NCBI RefSeq assembly: GCF_003712195.1
Contig: NZ_RDSD01000007.1
Span: 62,001-126,000 of the forward strand
Direction: 5' to 3'
Source: Proteiniphilum sp. X52
GTDB lineage: Bacteria; Bacteroidota; Bacteroidia; Bacteroidales; Dysgonomonadaceae
DNA length: 64,000 bases
Shown: one piece after another, positions 54,267-63,941 of the stretch
Numbering within the stretch: position 1 is the first letter of the stretch
Layout of the letters: each line of letters begins with the position of its first letter
Notes under the pieces: model-generated
The model's input: the letters and a program-made list of their open reading frames with translations, nothing else
What the model was told of the DNA's origin: nothing
Database searches by the model: none
Position numbers and translations under genes: made by a program

Positions 54267-54294
54267 ACATTGTCAAAAGAAGTTTTGACAATGT
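54267..54294. terminator. Perfect 12-bp hairpin upstream of ald and fba
   Basis: ACATTGTCAAAA (54267-54278), loop GAAG, TTTTGACAATGT (54283-54294). The genes on both sides diverge away, so a terminator has no obvious gene to end; an operator or end of a lost element is equally possible. It lies in the 758-bp gap 54140-54897. Confidence 0.35.
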
Positions 54295-54506
54295 ATTCCC
54301 TTATCGAAAAAGTACAATGGTGTCATATGAAAATTGAGCGAAGCGAAATCGCCGGCTTCCATTAAAAATCTTCACTGGAGGCAACTCGCTTTAGTCATGA
54401 TCTTTGGTGAAACCATATTCGTGCTCGGCTCATATGATTATTCTATTGTTTTATTCCGGTATATGGAACCTTCGATGTTCAAAATATTCACTAAAGTTAG
54501 ATATTT

Positions 54507-54586
54507 GAGTCGCCTTCGCGCCTCGATTGCTAATTGAGTCGCCTTCGCACCTCGATTGCTAATTGAGTCGCCTTCGCGCCTCGATT
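54507..54586 (+). repeat. Three tandem copies of the dispersed 22-bp repeat
   Basis: Copies at 54507-54528, 54536-54557 and 54565-54586, an exact 29-bp period with GCTAATT as the 7-bp spacer both times. The third copy continues into a 70-bp tail like those at pyrK and rsmG. No gene was found in the surrounding 758 bp; the spacers are identical, so this is not a CRISPR. Confidence 0.85.
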
Positions 54587-54639
54587 TTCAATTCCTCGCT
54601 ATGGCATAGTCCAAACAAGTTTGTCCTTTGCTCATTTAG

Positions 54640-54656
54640 CTTAACGGAAATATTCA
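54640..54656 (+). repeat. Dispersed AACGAAAACGTTCA motif, copy 4
   Basis: CTTAACGGAAATATTCA, three changes from the main form, with CAAACAAGTTTGT 17-29 bp upstream. It directly follows the tail of the 22-bp repeat array, showing that the two families belong to one larger unit here. Confidence 0.5.
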
Positions 54657-54844
54657 TTCCCTCCGGGTGTGTGATGATCATTGTAAACATGTCGGTTTCA
54701 TATGTGCAAAAATAAAAAGAAAAAATAAATCCACAATTTATTCAAACAGATTTATGAATGGGCCGATTTGTCTTTTTTCACGGTTCGATAATCATTTTTA
54801 ATGACTCTTTCGCATAAAAATTTCTTTCATTACGGATTATATCG

Positions 54845-54852
54845 TATTTTTG
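54845..54852 (+). promoter_or_regulatory. -7 element of fba
   Basis: TATTTTTG, 45 bp upstream of the fba ATG; a TTTC instead of TTTG stands near -33. Confidence 0.4.
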
Positions 54853-54897
54853 TGACAATAATTCAGATTTTTCAATCTATAATAATAATTTAGAACA

Positions 54898-55890
54898 ATG
54901 GTAAGTTATAAAGAATTGGGTCTTGTAAACTCAAGAGAGTTGTTTAAGAAAGCAATAGAGGGCGGCTATGCTATTCCTGCTTTCAATTTCAACAACATGG
55001 AACAACTTCAGGCCATTATTTCGGCCTGCGTTGAAACAAAGTCACCTGTGATCCTTCAGGTATCCAGCGGCGCACGTAAATACGCCAATCAGACATTATT
55101 GCGTTATATGGCTCAGGGAGCGGTGCAATATGCAAAAGAACTGGGTTACGAAATTCCCATCGTACTCCACCTTGATCATGGCGACAGCTTTGAGCTTTGC
55201 AAGGATTGTATAGAGAGCGGTTTCTCTTCTGTGATGATCGACGGATCGCATCTTCCTTACGAAGAAAACATCGCACTGACAAAGAAAGTGGTTGAGTATG
55301 CTCATCAACACGACGTCACTGTGGAAGGAGAACTCGGCATATTGGCAGGTATTGAAGACGATGTACAGGCGGAACACCACACCTATACCGAACCCGATGA
55401 GGTGGTGGATTTCGTGACACGTACCGGCGTTGATTCCTTGGCTATCTCCATAGGCACTTCACACGGTGCTTTCAAGTTCACTCCCGAACAATGTACCCGC
55501 AACGAACAGGGCGTATTGGTTCCTCCCCCATTGCGCTTCGATATTCTGGAAGAAATTGAAAAACGAATCCCCGGATTCCCCATCGTTCTCCACGGATCTT
55601 CTTCCGTTCCCCAGCAATATGTGGAGATTATCAACAAATACGGAGGTAAACTGGATGATTCAATCGGTATCCCCGAAGAACAATTGCGCAAAGCTGCCAA
55701 ATCGGCTGTTTGCAAGATCAATATCGACTCCGACGGACGTTTGGCCATGACTGCGGCCATACGTGAAGTATTCGCCAACAAACCGGCTGAATTCGACCCG
55801 CGTAAATACCTGGGTCCGGCACGTGAAGAGTTGAAGAAACTGTATATGCACAAAACAGAAAAGGTATTGGGTAGCGCCGGAAGAGCGTGA
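54898..55890 (+). CDS. fba: Class II fructose-bisphosphate aldolase
   Basis: Zinc-dependent glycolytic aldolase, 330 aa. AIPAFNFNNMEQLQAIISAC is the class II start; zinc and catalytic residues are in VLHLDHGDSFELC, VEGELGILAGIEDD and VLHGSSSVPQ; the third zinc His is within ISIGTSHGAFKF. The C-terminal part holds KINIDSDGRLAMTAAIREVF with the phosphate-binding Asn-Asp. Single gene between its promoter at 54845 and the terminator at 55915. Confidence 0.97.
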   Translation: MVSYKELGLVNSRELFKKAIEGGYAIPAFNFNNMEQLQAIISACVETKSPVILQVSSGARKYANQTLLRYMAQGAVQYAKELGYEIPIVLHLDHGDSFELCKDCIESGFSSVMIDGSHLPYEENIALTKKVVEYAHQHDVTVEGELGILAGIEDDVQAEHHTYTEPDEVVDFVTRTGVDSLAISIGTSHGAFKFTPEQCTRNEQGVLVPPPLRFDILEEIEKRIPGFPIVLHGSSSVPQQYVEIINKYGGKLDDSIGIPEEQLRKAAKSAVCKINIDSDGRLAMTAAIREVFANKPAEFDPRKYLGPAREELKKLYMHKTEKVLGSAGRA

Positions 55891-55914
55891 CCATACAAAA
55901 ATAACATATTTTGG

Positions 55915-55950
55915 AAAGAGGGTGAATCCAATGCGACTTTACCCTCTTTT
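55915..55950 (+). terminator. fba terminator
   Basis: Perfect 9-bp stem AAAGAGGGT/ACCCTCTTT (55915-55923, 55941-55949), 24 bp after the fba stop, with an extra T. It may also stop malQ transcripts from the other side. Confidence 0.7.
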
Positions 55951-56064
55951 CTATATTATTTGCGTTTCGCAAGCTTTTCTGTTTGGCATTAACGCTCGAT
56001 TCCCGCCGCTTTTGCCACCCATCGTCCGCCACCTTATCACCTTCCCATCTTCCCACCTTTCATG

Positions 56065-58734
56065 TTACCTCCGGGAAAGCGCCCGCATTTTTTCATTGAA
56101 ACCGGTCTTCCTGAGCAGATCCTCCAGAGAGATATGCATCCTGTAGCGCCAGTAGTGTTCGGGATTTGCCGGCACATTGATCCGCTCACGGGAAATATCG
56201 GGGTTACGGAGTTCTTCATCAAGCGACAGCCAGTCCTGTAACGGCAGGATCACCCACATGGCCGAGGAGCGGAGATGATGTTCAATGATCTGCCGGCAGA
56301 TACTCATATCACACTCTGCCGGAGCAACTCCTTCGCGGTGTAACACTTCGTTGTAATAGCGTTGTGTGACTTCCCGGTTTTCAGTCCACCATAAACGTAG
56401 GGGCGACATGTCGTGGGTGGAGGTAGTACATACCGACAGATAGGGCAATTGCCGCAGGTCGGTGAAAGTGACGTATGGATCTTTGGGCATCCGTTCGATC
56501 TGCAGGCTCAACATCTGCAATTCATGCATCACCGACGGCACACAGTCGGGAACCATCCCTAAATCCTCTCCACAGACCATCATCCTGGTGGAGGAAATAA
56601 GTACTGGTAATTTCTTCATTGCCTCTTCACGCCAGAAATAGTTGTGCCGGTGATAATAAAATTCGTCATACAGGCGGTTAAACGCCTCCTTCACATGCGT
56701 GTCAAGATAGCGATACGAATGTGTATATTGCGCCGTAATACGGGGATGATACCGGTGATGATCTTGGGGATCACGTACGAAGAGCACCTCCGCACATAGC
56801 GACATAAGCCCGTCGCAGATCCTGCGGCTCTTATCATCTTTTTTATTATCAAACAGTTGCTTTACTTTCCTCTGGGTGTCGCAGTGCGATTTCAATTGAA
56901 ATCGCTGCCATCCTGTTGGCTCAAGATACTCCCTCTTCACCTCGTCGGCATGTTCCGCAAAGATATCCGGCAAAAAGTGCTCATGAATGAACGGTTTTAC
57001 CATCCGCTCCTCATCAAAGGGGATTCCCGCGCGATGGATCTCTTCCACCCAGAAAGGCAATGCCGGCCTGAAGTGGCCAAGTGATCCCTGTACGGCCTCA
57101 AGGGGTATTTCCCAGATACGGAAAAAACCCAGGATATGGTCTATCCTGTAGGCATCGAAATAATCAGCCATCTTGCGAAAACGGTTTACCCACCAGGCAT
57201 ATCCATCCTTTTCCATCATCTGCCAGTTGTAAGTGGGAAAGCCCCAGTTCTGGCCGAAGAAGGAAAAATCGTCGGGCGGCGCGCCGCTTTGGGTATCCAT
57301 ATGATAAAGCTCGGGAGCCACCCACGCATCTATGCTGTTACGGCTGATACCGATGGGGATATCTCCTTTGAGAGCTACTCCCCTTTCATTGGCATATTCT
57401 TTCACGCCGGAGAATTGCTGATGAAGCAGGTATTGCAGGAAAGCCCAGAATCGCGTTTCCTCCTTTGCCTCGGTATCGGCATCGATCATCTTCTTCAACA
57501 GCTCTTCGTCATAAACGGCATATTCACCCCACTCCCTGAAATCGGCGCTGCCATATTTATCACGCAGGAAACAGTAACATGCATAGGGAAAAAGCCATGA
57601 TTCGTTTTTCTGCCGGAAAGCAATAAACTCTTCCGACGCAAGTACCTTCTCCCCTTCTTGGTGATAGAGCTCCCGGCCATAGCGGGTTTTTAAAGAGAGT
57701 GCCTTTTCATAGTCCAGTTCGGGCAGGCTGTTCAGTTCTCCCGCTTCTTTCAGGAAAGCGCGCTGATTTTTCTTCACTTTCAGCGGATAGTCGTTGCATC
57801 CCAGATATATGGGATGGAGGGCATAGGCCGATATAGCGCTATAGGGATATGAGTCGCGCCAGGTTTTAGTGGCTGTGGTATCGTTCACAGGCAACAATTG
57901 GATCAACTGCTGATGGGTGACTGCTGCCCAGTCGACCATCTTGCGGAGATCGGCAAAATCACCCACTCCGAAGCTTTCATCCGTTCTCAGGGAGAAAACC
58001 GGAATGGCCGTCCCCGTTCCCCGATAGGCAAAACTCTGGTAATGAAAGTGCAAAGCCATTTCCACAAGCACCCGGTTTCCTTTATGCGCTGCCTCTGCCG
58101 TCAAAACACGATTTCCGCCATCTTCCCAGTGCACCGCCTCACCACTATTCTTATCTATGATCACAAACTTATACTCACTCTTTGCAGGTAGTTTTTTCGC
58201 GTCGAGTGTTATCTGCCACTCTCCTTGGTCAAGATAAGAGAGTGGTTTGGCCAACTTCAGATCCCAACGCCCCAGCTCCTCACATTCACCGCTGATCATC
58301 AGCATCTGATCGCCCGCCACATAAGGACAGATCACATTCAACAAAACAGTCTGAGAATGATACTTCGTAGGGAGAGGAGTTGCTTTATGCCGGAAAACAG
58401 TATCGGTAAAGACCGTGGAGTATAAATAGGAATGGTACGACTTGTTCTTCCAAAGATCGTTAATAATAAACTCTTTCCGGCCTTTTGTAACGTGAAGTCT
58501 GCGGTTATTTCCCCATTCACGGCGAACGGTGTGTCGGCCTTTCCTGATGAAATAGTAATAATCCACATCGGTCGTTTCTCCAATACTCACAGTCGCCGAC
58601 CAATTGTCGCCATCGGCGGCAAGAGGGACCGCCTGATCTTCATTCAAGTTTCCCAGTTCCGGCGTGGTCCCGCAAAGACAGACCTGCTCTCCCCAGGCAG
58701 TATGATAATTGATTGTAAATGTAAGGTGTGCCAT
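56065..58734 (-). CDS. malQ: 4-alpha-glucanotransferase MalQ with tandem CBM20 modules
   Basis: Disproportionates malto-oligosaccharides in glycogen and maltose use. 889 aa from ATG 58734 (MAHLTFTINYHTAWGE); the frame is open 34 residues further, but that part looks unrelated and covers the promoter. Two N-terminal starch-binding CBM20 domains (about 1-110 and 130-240) precede the GH77 catalytic domain: nucleophile Asp in FDAYRIDHILGFFRIWEIP, acid/base Glu in MVCGEDLGMVP, and STHDMSPLRLW at the end. This plant-DPE2-like layout is normal for Bacteroidales MalQ. Confidence 0.96.
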   Translation of the reverse strand: MAHLTFTINYHTAWGEQVCLCGTTPELGNLNEDQAVPLAADGDNWSATVSIGETTDVDYYYFIRKGRHTVRREWGNNRRLHVTKGRKEFIINDLWKNKSYHSYLYSTVFTDTVFRHKATPLPTKYHSQTVLLNVICPYVAGDQMLMISGECEELGRWDLKLAKPLSYLDQGEWQITLDAKKLPAKSEYKFVIIDKNSGEAVHWEDGGNRVLTAEAAHKGNRVLVEMALHFHYQSFAYRGTGTAIPVFSLRTDESFGVGDFADLRKMVDWAAVTHQQLIQLLPVNDTTATKTWRDSYPYSAISAYALHPIYLGCNDYPLKVKKNQRAFLKEAGELNSLPELDYEKALSLKTRYGRELYHQEGEKVLASEEFIAFRQKNESWLFPYACYCFLRDKYGSADFREWGEYAVYDEELLKKMIDADTEAKEETRFWAFLQYLLHQQFSGVKEYANERGVALKGDIPIGISRNSIDAWVAPELYHMDTQSGAPPDDFSFFGQNWGFPTYNWQMMEKDGYAWWVNRFRKMADYFDAYRIDHILGFFRIWEIPLEAVQGSLGHFRPALPFWVEEIHRAGIPFDEERMVKPFIHEHFLPDIFAEHADEVKREYLEPTGWQRFQLKSHCDTQRKVKQLFDNKKDDKSRRICDGLMSLCAEVLFVRDPQDHHRYHPRITAQYTHSYRYLDTHVKEAFNRLYDEFYYHRHNYFWREEAMKKLPVLISSTRMMVCGEDLGMVPDCVPSVMHELQMLSLQIERMPKDPYVTFTDLRQLPYLSVCTTSTHDMSPLRLWWTENREVTQRYYNEVLHREGVAPAECDMSICRQIIEHHLRSSAMWVILPLQDWLSLDEELRNPDISRERINVPANPEHYWRYRMHISLEDLLRKTGFNEKMRALSRR

Positions 58735-58769
58735 TAGGTAATATCTATTCACTATGTATGGTTGACAAA

Positions 58770-58777
58770 CAAAGCTA
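58770..58777 (-). promoter_or_regulatory. -7 element of malQ
   Basis: TAGCTTTG on the - strand, 36 bp before ATG 58734; supports that start. Confidence 0.4.
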
Positions 58778-58857
58778 CAATGTTTCATGAACGGGCCGGC
58801 TAAAAAACGGATCTTTTTATCCGGATTCCCGTGCAATCGTTTGCGGGACGCTAAGGG

Positions 58858-60528
58858 TCAGAGGAAGAGAAGGATCAGCAACTGGGCTGTGATCACCCTA
58901 AGAAACATCGTAAGGGGGTAGACAGTAGCATAACTCACCGCGGGCATATCATTCCCTGCCGTGGTGTTGGCATAGGACAATGCAGGAGGATCAGTCATAC
59001 TCCCCGCAATCAATCCCATCAACGTGAAATAGTTCAGTTTATATACTTTCCGACCAATGACACCTATAATCAGGAGGGGTACAACGGTAATGATCACTCC
59101 ATAGCCCACCCATTTGTATCCGCCATTGATCACGGTGTCGACAAAATTCTCTCCGGCGCCGAGTCCCACACAGGCAAGGAACAGGGCAATACCTATTTCC
59201 CTCAACATCAGATTGGCGCTCATGGTCGTATAAGTCACAAGCTTATACTTCGGACCGAATTTACTGATCAGGATAGCCACAATCAGCGGTCCACCTGCCA
59301 GTCCCAGTTTTACCGGTTGGGGAACGCCCGGGATCATGAAGGGAATGCTTCCCAGGAGTACCCCCAATCCAATACCTATAAAAATAGAGATAAGGTTAGG
59401 TTCCCTAAGGCGTTTCAACGAGTTGCCAAGGAACTTTTCAATGTTGGCGATGGCTTCTTCAGAGCCCACGACCGTCACCCGGTCGCCCAACTGCAACTGG
59501 AGCCTGGAGTCGGCAATCAGGTCGACCCCTGCGCGATTCACCCGGGTAATGTTAATGCCGAACAGATTCCGCAATTTCAGACTGCCTATGGAGCGTCCGT
59601 TAATTGCCGGCTTGGTAATCGATATTCTCCGTGAAACCAGTTGTGAATCCAATTTATTCCATTCTCCCCTGTCCATGTCAATACGCTGTCCGATCAAGGC
59701 TTCAATCACATCAATATTCTTCAGGTTGGAGACTACCAATACCCTGTCGTTCTCTTCGAGTACCGTCTCTGTCTGGGGAACATCCAGCATGCCTGTCCTT
59801 GCATGTAATACCCTCGATATGACAAACTCTTTGTCGATCAACCGCTTCACTTGCCGGATATTTTTCCCGAAGATAGAGGGATTGATCACCTGCAATGAAA
59901 ACATGTGTGCTTCGGTCATCCGGGAGGCATCATTATTGTCCAGGGTGCTGTTCTCTTTGGCAAAATTGATCTTGAATATATATCTGAAAAAAACGATACT
60001 CATGATGATTCCCACTACTCCCAGGGGATAGGCAACCGCGTAAGCCGTAGCGATAGTGGGATCGGTGGATCCCGTTACATCGGTATAGGTTTGTTGCGCA
60101 GCCCCTAATCCCGGGGTATTGGTGACCGCCCCCGACAATATGCCTACCATAGTGGCGATGGGCAATCCGGTTACTAAATGGATAACATAGGTGATAAATA
60201 CTCCCAGCAGCACCACACCCGATGCGAGCATATTGAGAGTGACCCCTCCCTGTTTAAACGATGAAAAGAAGCTGGGACCCACCTGCATCCCTATGGAGTA
60301 GATAAACAGAATCAGTCCGAATTCCTTCAGGAAATGAAGCACATTTTCATCGATCTGCAGGCCGATATGCCCGAGAAATATACCGAAAAAAAGTATCCAC
60401 GTCGTGCCGAGCGAAATACCGAAAATCTTTATCCTGCCCAGTAACAATCCCACCGAAATCACCAATGCCATCACCAGTATTGAATGCGCAATACCCGTTC
60501 CGGCAACTAACTCTATCAACCACTCCAT
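58858..60528 (-). CDS. AspT/YidE-family putative transporter
   Basis: 556 aa inner-membrane protein. Two blocks of five or six membrane segments (about 1-190 and 375-556) flank two RCK_C (TrkA-C) domains: [19 protein letters not shown]... and [20 protein letters not shown]. Family segments [18 protein letters not shown] and [17 protein letters not shown] in the first block, and [19 protein letters not shown] in the second. AspT itself exchanges aspartate and alanine; the substrate of YidE/YbjL members is not known. Full-consensus promoter at 60583. It is followed by malQ 123 bp on. Confidence 0.93.
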   Translation of the reverse strand: MEWLIELVAGTGIAHSILVMALVISVGLLLGRIKIFGISLGTTWILFFGIFLGHIGLQIDENVLHFLKEFGLILFIYSIGMQVGPSFFSSFKQGGVTLNMLASGVVLLGVFITYVIHLVTGLPIATMVGILSGAVTNTPGLGAAQQTYTDVTGSTDPTIATAYAVAYPLGVVGIIMSIVFFRYIFKINFAKENSTLDNNDASRMTEAHMFSLQVINPSIFGKNIRQVKRLIDKEFVISRVLHARTGMLDVPQTETVLEENDRVLVVSNLKNIDVIEALIGQRIDMDRGEWNKLDSQLVSRRISITKPAINGRSIGSLKLRNLFGINITRVNRAGVDLIADSRLQLQLGDRVTVVGSEEAIANIEKFLGNSLKRLREPNLISIFIGIGLGVLLGSIPFMIPGVPQPVKLGLAGGPLIVAILISKFGPKYKLVTYTTMSANLMLREIGIALFLACVGLGAGENFVDTVINGGYKWVGYGVIITVVPLLIIGVIGRKVYKLNYFTLMGLIAGSMTDPPALSYANTTAGNDMPAVSYATVYPLTMFLRVITAQLLILLFL

Positions 60529-60582
60529 AATTTTAATAACCTAAAAAACCGTTAAATGTATTCGTCTTTTTGAAAATCAGTA

Positions 60583-60613
60583 CAAAAGTAGCGCTTATTT
60601 TATTGAAAACAAA
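60583..60613 (-). promoter_or_regulatory. Transporter promoter, full Bacteroidetes consensus
   Basis: On the - strand TTTG (60613-60610), 19-nt spacer, TACTTTTG (60590-60583), 55 bp before the start. The -33 part lies inside the 3' end of prmA. Confidence 0.6.
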
Positions 60614-61439
60614 ATATGGCCGCAACCCACCGGTCTATTTCGGAAAAGTGTCCGTAAGTGAGTCGCTGTGCTTCAGCAGCAGCACGGATAGCGGGAATAT
60701 CTTCTTTATAAAAACCACTCATCATCAACACTCCATTTCTATTCAACACCCGCGTATAAGCCGGTATATCCCGCAGGAGAATATTCCGGTTGATATTGGC
60801 CAGGATCACATCATACCTTTCCTCGCCGAGCAATTCCGCTCCGCCCTGTAACAGGTGAATGTTGCCGATACCATTCAACCGCGCGTTTTCCATGGCATTA
60901 CGGTATGCCCATTCATCTATGTCGATGGCAGTTACCGGCCCAGCGCCCCTCATGGATGCCAGGATAGCCAGTACCGCCGTACCACAGCCCATATCGAGAA
61001 GAGATTTCCCTTGCAGATCCATCTTCAACAGTTCTCTCATCATCAACTCGGTGGTTTGGTGATGACCTGTGCCGAATGACATTTTGGGATCTATCAATAT
61101 AGAGTATCTGAACTCACCCCCGATCTTGTGGAATGAACTGTGAATGCATAACCGATCATCAATCACGACGGGTTGAAAGTAATTCTTCTCCCACTCCTCG
61201 TTCCAGTTCTTGTCTTCCATTTCACTGTGTGAATAAGTGATCTCCGCTGCCAGCGGAAAGTCGGATAGAAGTTGATCTACTTTTTCCAGTGACAGTACCG
61301 GTAAAGGGATATAAGCCTCCAGCCCCGTTTCAGTCCGGACAAACGACTCGAACCCGATCTCACCCAACTGGGCCGAGAGCACATCGGTCAACACCTCCGT
61401 ATTGGGTTCGCAATTGAATTGTAACTGTATATATCGCAT
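60600..61439 (-). CDS. prmA: Ribosomal protein L11 methyltransferase PrmA
   Basis: Trimethylates ribosomal protein L11. 279 aa. N-terminal substrate-recognition domain MRYIQLQFNCEPNTEVLTDV; SAM domain with DPKMSFGTGHHQTTELM, motif I SLLDMGCGTAVLAILASMRG, AIDIDEWAYRNAMENARLN and VILANINRNILL. Short relative to E. coli (293 aa) but typical for Bacteroidetes. It ends 71 bp before the transporter start. Confidence 0.96.
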   Translation of the reverse strand: MRYIQLQFNCEPNTEVLTDVLSAQLGEIGFESFVRTETGLEAYIPLPVLSLEKVDQLLSDFPLAAEITYSHSEMEDKNWNEEWEKNYFQPVVIDDRLCIHSSFHKIGGEFRYSILIDPKMSFGTGHHQTTELMMRELLKMDLQGKSLLDMGCGTAVLAILASMRGAGPVTAIDIDEWAYRNAMENARLNGIGNIHLLQGGAELLGEERYDVILANINRNILLRDIPAYTRVLNRNGVLMMSGFYKEDIPAIRAAAEAQRLTYGHFSEIDRWVAAIFCFQ

Positions 61440-61461
61440 GATGATTATTCAAAAATAAAGG

Positions 61462-61469
61462 CAAAGGTA
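61462..61469 (-). promoter_or_regulatory. -7 element of prmA
   Basis: TACCTTTG on the - strand, 23 bp before the prmA start. Confidence 0.4.
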
Positions 61470-61713
61470 GTCAACTATTTCGACAAGTAATTATGAACAA
61501 CAGACAAACTTGTTTGAACTTTATGGTGGCACAAAAAAATGTAAAAATCATTTTGCTTTAGAGGACCATTTGTTTATTTGTGTTACAAATGAAGTTGATT
61601 TTGTCGATAAGAACCGGAACTTACCTTTTTTTGTCCTATTTTTATTCTCTCAAAAAAATTTAGTCGTTCTTTCGTGATAACATAATCCGGACAAATTCGT
61701 CTTCTGTATATCA

Positions 61714-61730
61714 CTTGACGAAGACGTTCA
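61714..61730 (+). repeat. Dispersed AACGAAAACGTTCA motif, copy 5
   Basis: CTTGACGAAGACGTTCA, 27 bp before the TPR protein ATG. It is the only clear feature in the + strand half of the 317-bp gap 61440-61756; the other half holds the prmA promoter. Confidence 0.5.
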
Positions 61731-61756
61731 ATTATTATTTATTAGACTACACAATA

Positions 61757-62842
61757 ATGAAAAGGACCATATTATTTATCATTTTATTGATTGCTTCCTC
61801 CCCGCTGTTTCTTTCATACGGGCAGAATGCCAAAGCGGAGGAGTTGATCCGGGAAGGCGTTGAATTACATGATGAAGGGAAGTTCAAGGAAGCTATTGAG
61901 AAATATAATAAGGCACTCACCATCGATCCCAAATCGATACAAGCAACTTATGAGCTATCATTATCCTACCTGGCATTGCAGGATTACTTGAACGCGTCAA
62001 AATACAGCACACAGGTAATCAACTCTGGCTACAAACCATTGTCTTCCGGTGCATACGCGGTAAAAAGCGAGGCATTGGCGGGGTTGGACAAGGTGGATGA
62101 AGCCATCGCCCTACTTCAGGAAGGTTTGATAAAAAACGGGGATGAATTCCTGTTGCATTTCAACTTGGCACTGAATTATTATAAAAGGGGGGATATCGAC
62201 AAAACGCTGAAACATGTGAAAAAAGCCATCGACCTGGATAAATCCCATAGTGGCGCCTTTTTACTGAATGCGTATGCACTTAATGATAGCGGTTTATGGG
62301 TACAAAGCATATTGTCATTCCAGATGTTTCTCCTGCTTGAACCGGACAGTAAACGGTCGAAGAGCGCTTTCGAGGAAATGTTGAACATCATGCGCGTTAA
62401 AACGGCTGAAGGGCCTGTGCAGAGGTCATTCATCCAGCAACAGATGACGCGTAATAAACCTGATACCAGCCCCCCGTCCGCCAAAATTCCTCCATTGAGT
62501 ATTGAAGAGGGATTGAATCGCAATTTTGTATACCATGCTATTACTACTACGCTCGATTCACTGAAAAACTCACCTGAAGAAAAAAATGACTTCATCCTTT
62601 TCAAAACAGTCAACAAAGAGATTATGAATGTACTCACCCGGGAGAGCAAAGGCACTAAAGAGGGCGTTTTCTGGACGTTTTATATTCCCTTCTTCTCTCA
62701 TATTGCAAGATCTGACTATTACGATACCTTCTGCCGCTATATCAGTGTATCCTACTTTCCCGAATCCATGGAATGGTGGCAACAAAATCCGGGCGATGCT
62801 ATAGATTTTGTGATCTGGTTTGAAAAAGGGGACGAGGATTAA
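61757..62842 (+). CDS. Exported TPR-repeat protein
   Basis: 361 aa from ATG 61757 (MKRTILFIIL); the frame begins at 61715, but the inner start gives a proper signal peptide (cut near SYGQ). Residues about 25-205 hold four or five TPR units, for example AEELIREGVELHDEGKFKEAIEKYNKALTID and EFLLHFNLALNYYKRGDIDKTLKHVKKAIDLD. The C-terminal 150 residues have no family I know; FWTFYIPFFSHIARSDYYDTFC suggests a separate alpha domain. It likely serves as a periplasmic scaffold. It is 55 bp upstream of the sigma factor gene, which has its own -7 element. Confidence 0.9.
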   Translation: MKRTILFIILLIASSPLFLSYGQNAKAEELIREGVELHDEGKFKEAIEKYNKALTIDPKSIQATYELSLSYLALQDYLNASKYSTQVINSGYKPLSSGAYAVKSEALAGLDKVDEAIALLQEGLIKNGDEFLLHFNLALNYYKRGDIDKTLKHVKKAIDLDKSHSGAFLLNAYALNDSGLWVQSILSFQMFLLLEPDSKRSKSAFEEMLNIMRVKTAEGPVQRSFIQQQMTRNKPDTSPPSAKIPPLSIEEGLNRNFVYHAITTTLDSLKNSPEEKNDFILFKTVNKEIMNVLTRESKGTKEGVFWTFYIPFFSHIARSDYYDTFCRYISVSYFPESMEWWQQNPGDAIDFVIWFEKGDED

Positions 62843-62865
62843 TGGAAAAGTCAATAAAAATCGTT

Positions 62866-62873
62866 TACCTTTG
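62866..62873 (+). promoter_or_regulatory. -7 element of the ECF sigma gene
   Basis: TACCTTTG, 24 bp upstream of ATG 62898; the -33 region is AT-rich without a clear TTTG. Confidence 0.45.
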
Positions 62874-62897
62874 CGTTGAATTCCACATATCAAGGAA

Positions 62898-63443
62898 ATG
62901 AATAACGAGGAACAATTACTGGAAGAATTGCGTGATCCGCGAACAAGTCGAAAAGGATTTGCCAGGCTTGTTTCCGAATACAGTGAAAGACTCTATTGGC
63001 AGATACGAAAGATGGTGATTTCACATGATGATGCCAATGACATTTTACAGGATGTATTCGTCAAAGCCTGGATGAATCTTGAGAACTTCAGGGGTGAGGC
63101 CAAACTGACCACCTGGCTCTACCGTATTGCCATTAATGAAAGTATCACCTTCCTCAATAAGAAACGGAGTCAAAATCATATCGCTGTAGATGACGACAAT
63201 TCGTTTCTGCTGAATACATTGGAGAGCGACCCCTATTTTGACGGCGACGAGGCACAAAAACTTCTTCAGAAAGCCATTCTTACCCTTCCGGAAAAGCAGC
63301 GTCTGGTCTTTCATATGAAATACTCCGAAGAGATGAAATATGAAGATATATCCGACATATTGGGTACTTCGGTGGGAGCACTCAAAGCTTCTTACCATCA
63401 TGCGGTAAAAAAAATTGAAAAATTTTTAAGTGAACCGCATTAA
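62898..63443 (+). CDS. ECF-type RNA polymerase sigma factor
   Basis: 181 aa. Region 2 (about 20-90): FARLVSEYSERLYWQIRKMV, DDANDILQDVFVKAWMNL and TWLYRIAINESITFLNKKR. Region 4 (about 120-175): LPEKQRLVFHMKYSEEMKYEDIS and LGTSVGALKASYHHAVKKIEKFL. There is no C-terminal extension. It is followed by a one-membrane-segment protein and an exported protein, which suggests a membrane-stress regulon rather than a SusCD one, since no FecR is next to it. Confidence 0.94.
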   Translation: MNNEEQLLEELRDPRTSRKGFARLVSEYSERLYWQIRKMVISHDDANDILQDVFVKAWMNLENFRGEAKLTTWLYRIAINESITFLNKKRSQNHIAVDDDNSFLLNTLESDPYFDGDEAQKLLQKAILTLPEKQRLVFHMKYSEEMKYEDISDILGTSVGALKASYHHAVKKIEKFLSEPH

Positions 63444-63496
63444 ACTTTTATCGATTCATTAAGTCTATTCAACAGAGCAGCGCAAAAATAAGAGGT

Positions 63497-63904
63497 ATGG
63501 AGACAAAAATTAACAAATTAAAAGAAATAGATAAGACTGAAAATCCCTTTAAAGTTCCCGAAAATTATTTCGCGCAATTCAATGAAGAAATAATGAATCG
63601 ACTGCCGGAAAAGGAGATAGCAGCCCCGGAACCGGTTTCATTATGGGACAGAGCTAAGCCGTGGGTCTATCTGGCTGCCATGTTCCTCGGGCTTTACATC
63701 ACCATTCATTTTCTGATGAAAACCCCGGGGAATGATAATCTGGCTGAAAACCAGGTCGCGAATCCACAAACACTCTCGGGTGCACCCGGTAATTACTGGT
63801 CTACCGTACAGATAACCGAAGAGGAATTCTATCAATATCTCGAAGAGCAGTTGATCGAAGACAGCTACTTCGATTATATGTATCATCAGTATTATTTGAA
63901 CTGA
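63497..63904 (+). CDS. Probable membrane anti-sigma partner
   Basis: 135 aa. N-terminal cytoplasmic part with NPFKVPENYFAQFNEEIMNRL, a motif often seen in Bacteroidetes proteins encoded right after ECF sigma genes, then one membrane segment (about 56-73, WVYLAAMFLGLYITIHF) and a 60-residue acidic outer part ending FDYMYHQYYLN. It starts 53 bp after the sigma factor stop. No zinc (ZAS) motif. Anti-sigma role is inferred from position and topology. Confidence 0.8.
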   Translation: METKINKLKEIDKTENPFKVPENYFAQFNEEIMNRLPEKEIAAPEPVSLWDRAKPWVYLAAMFLGLYITIHFLMKTPGNDNLAENQVANPQTLSGAPGNYWSTVQITEEEFYQYLEEQLIEDSYFDYMYHQYYLN

Positions 63905-63941
63905 AAAAAGTATCATACATCATTTAAAAACAAATTTTGTA

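Noticed and set aside
54334-54537. 67-codon frame with a TTG start in the ald-fba gap
   Set aside because: No family, ends inside the tandem repeats, no ribosome binding site; likely chance.
54507-54586. CRISPR array
   Set aside because: Only three repeats, the 7-bp spacers are identical, and no cas genes are in the window.
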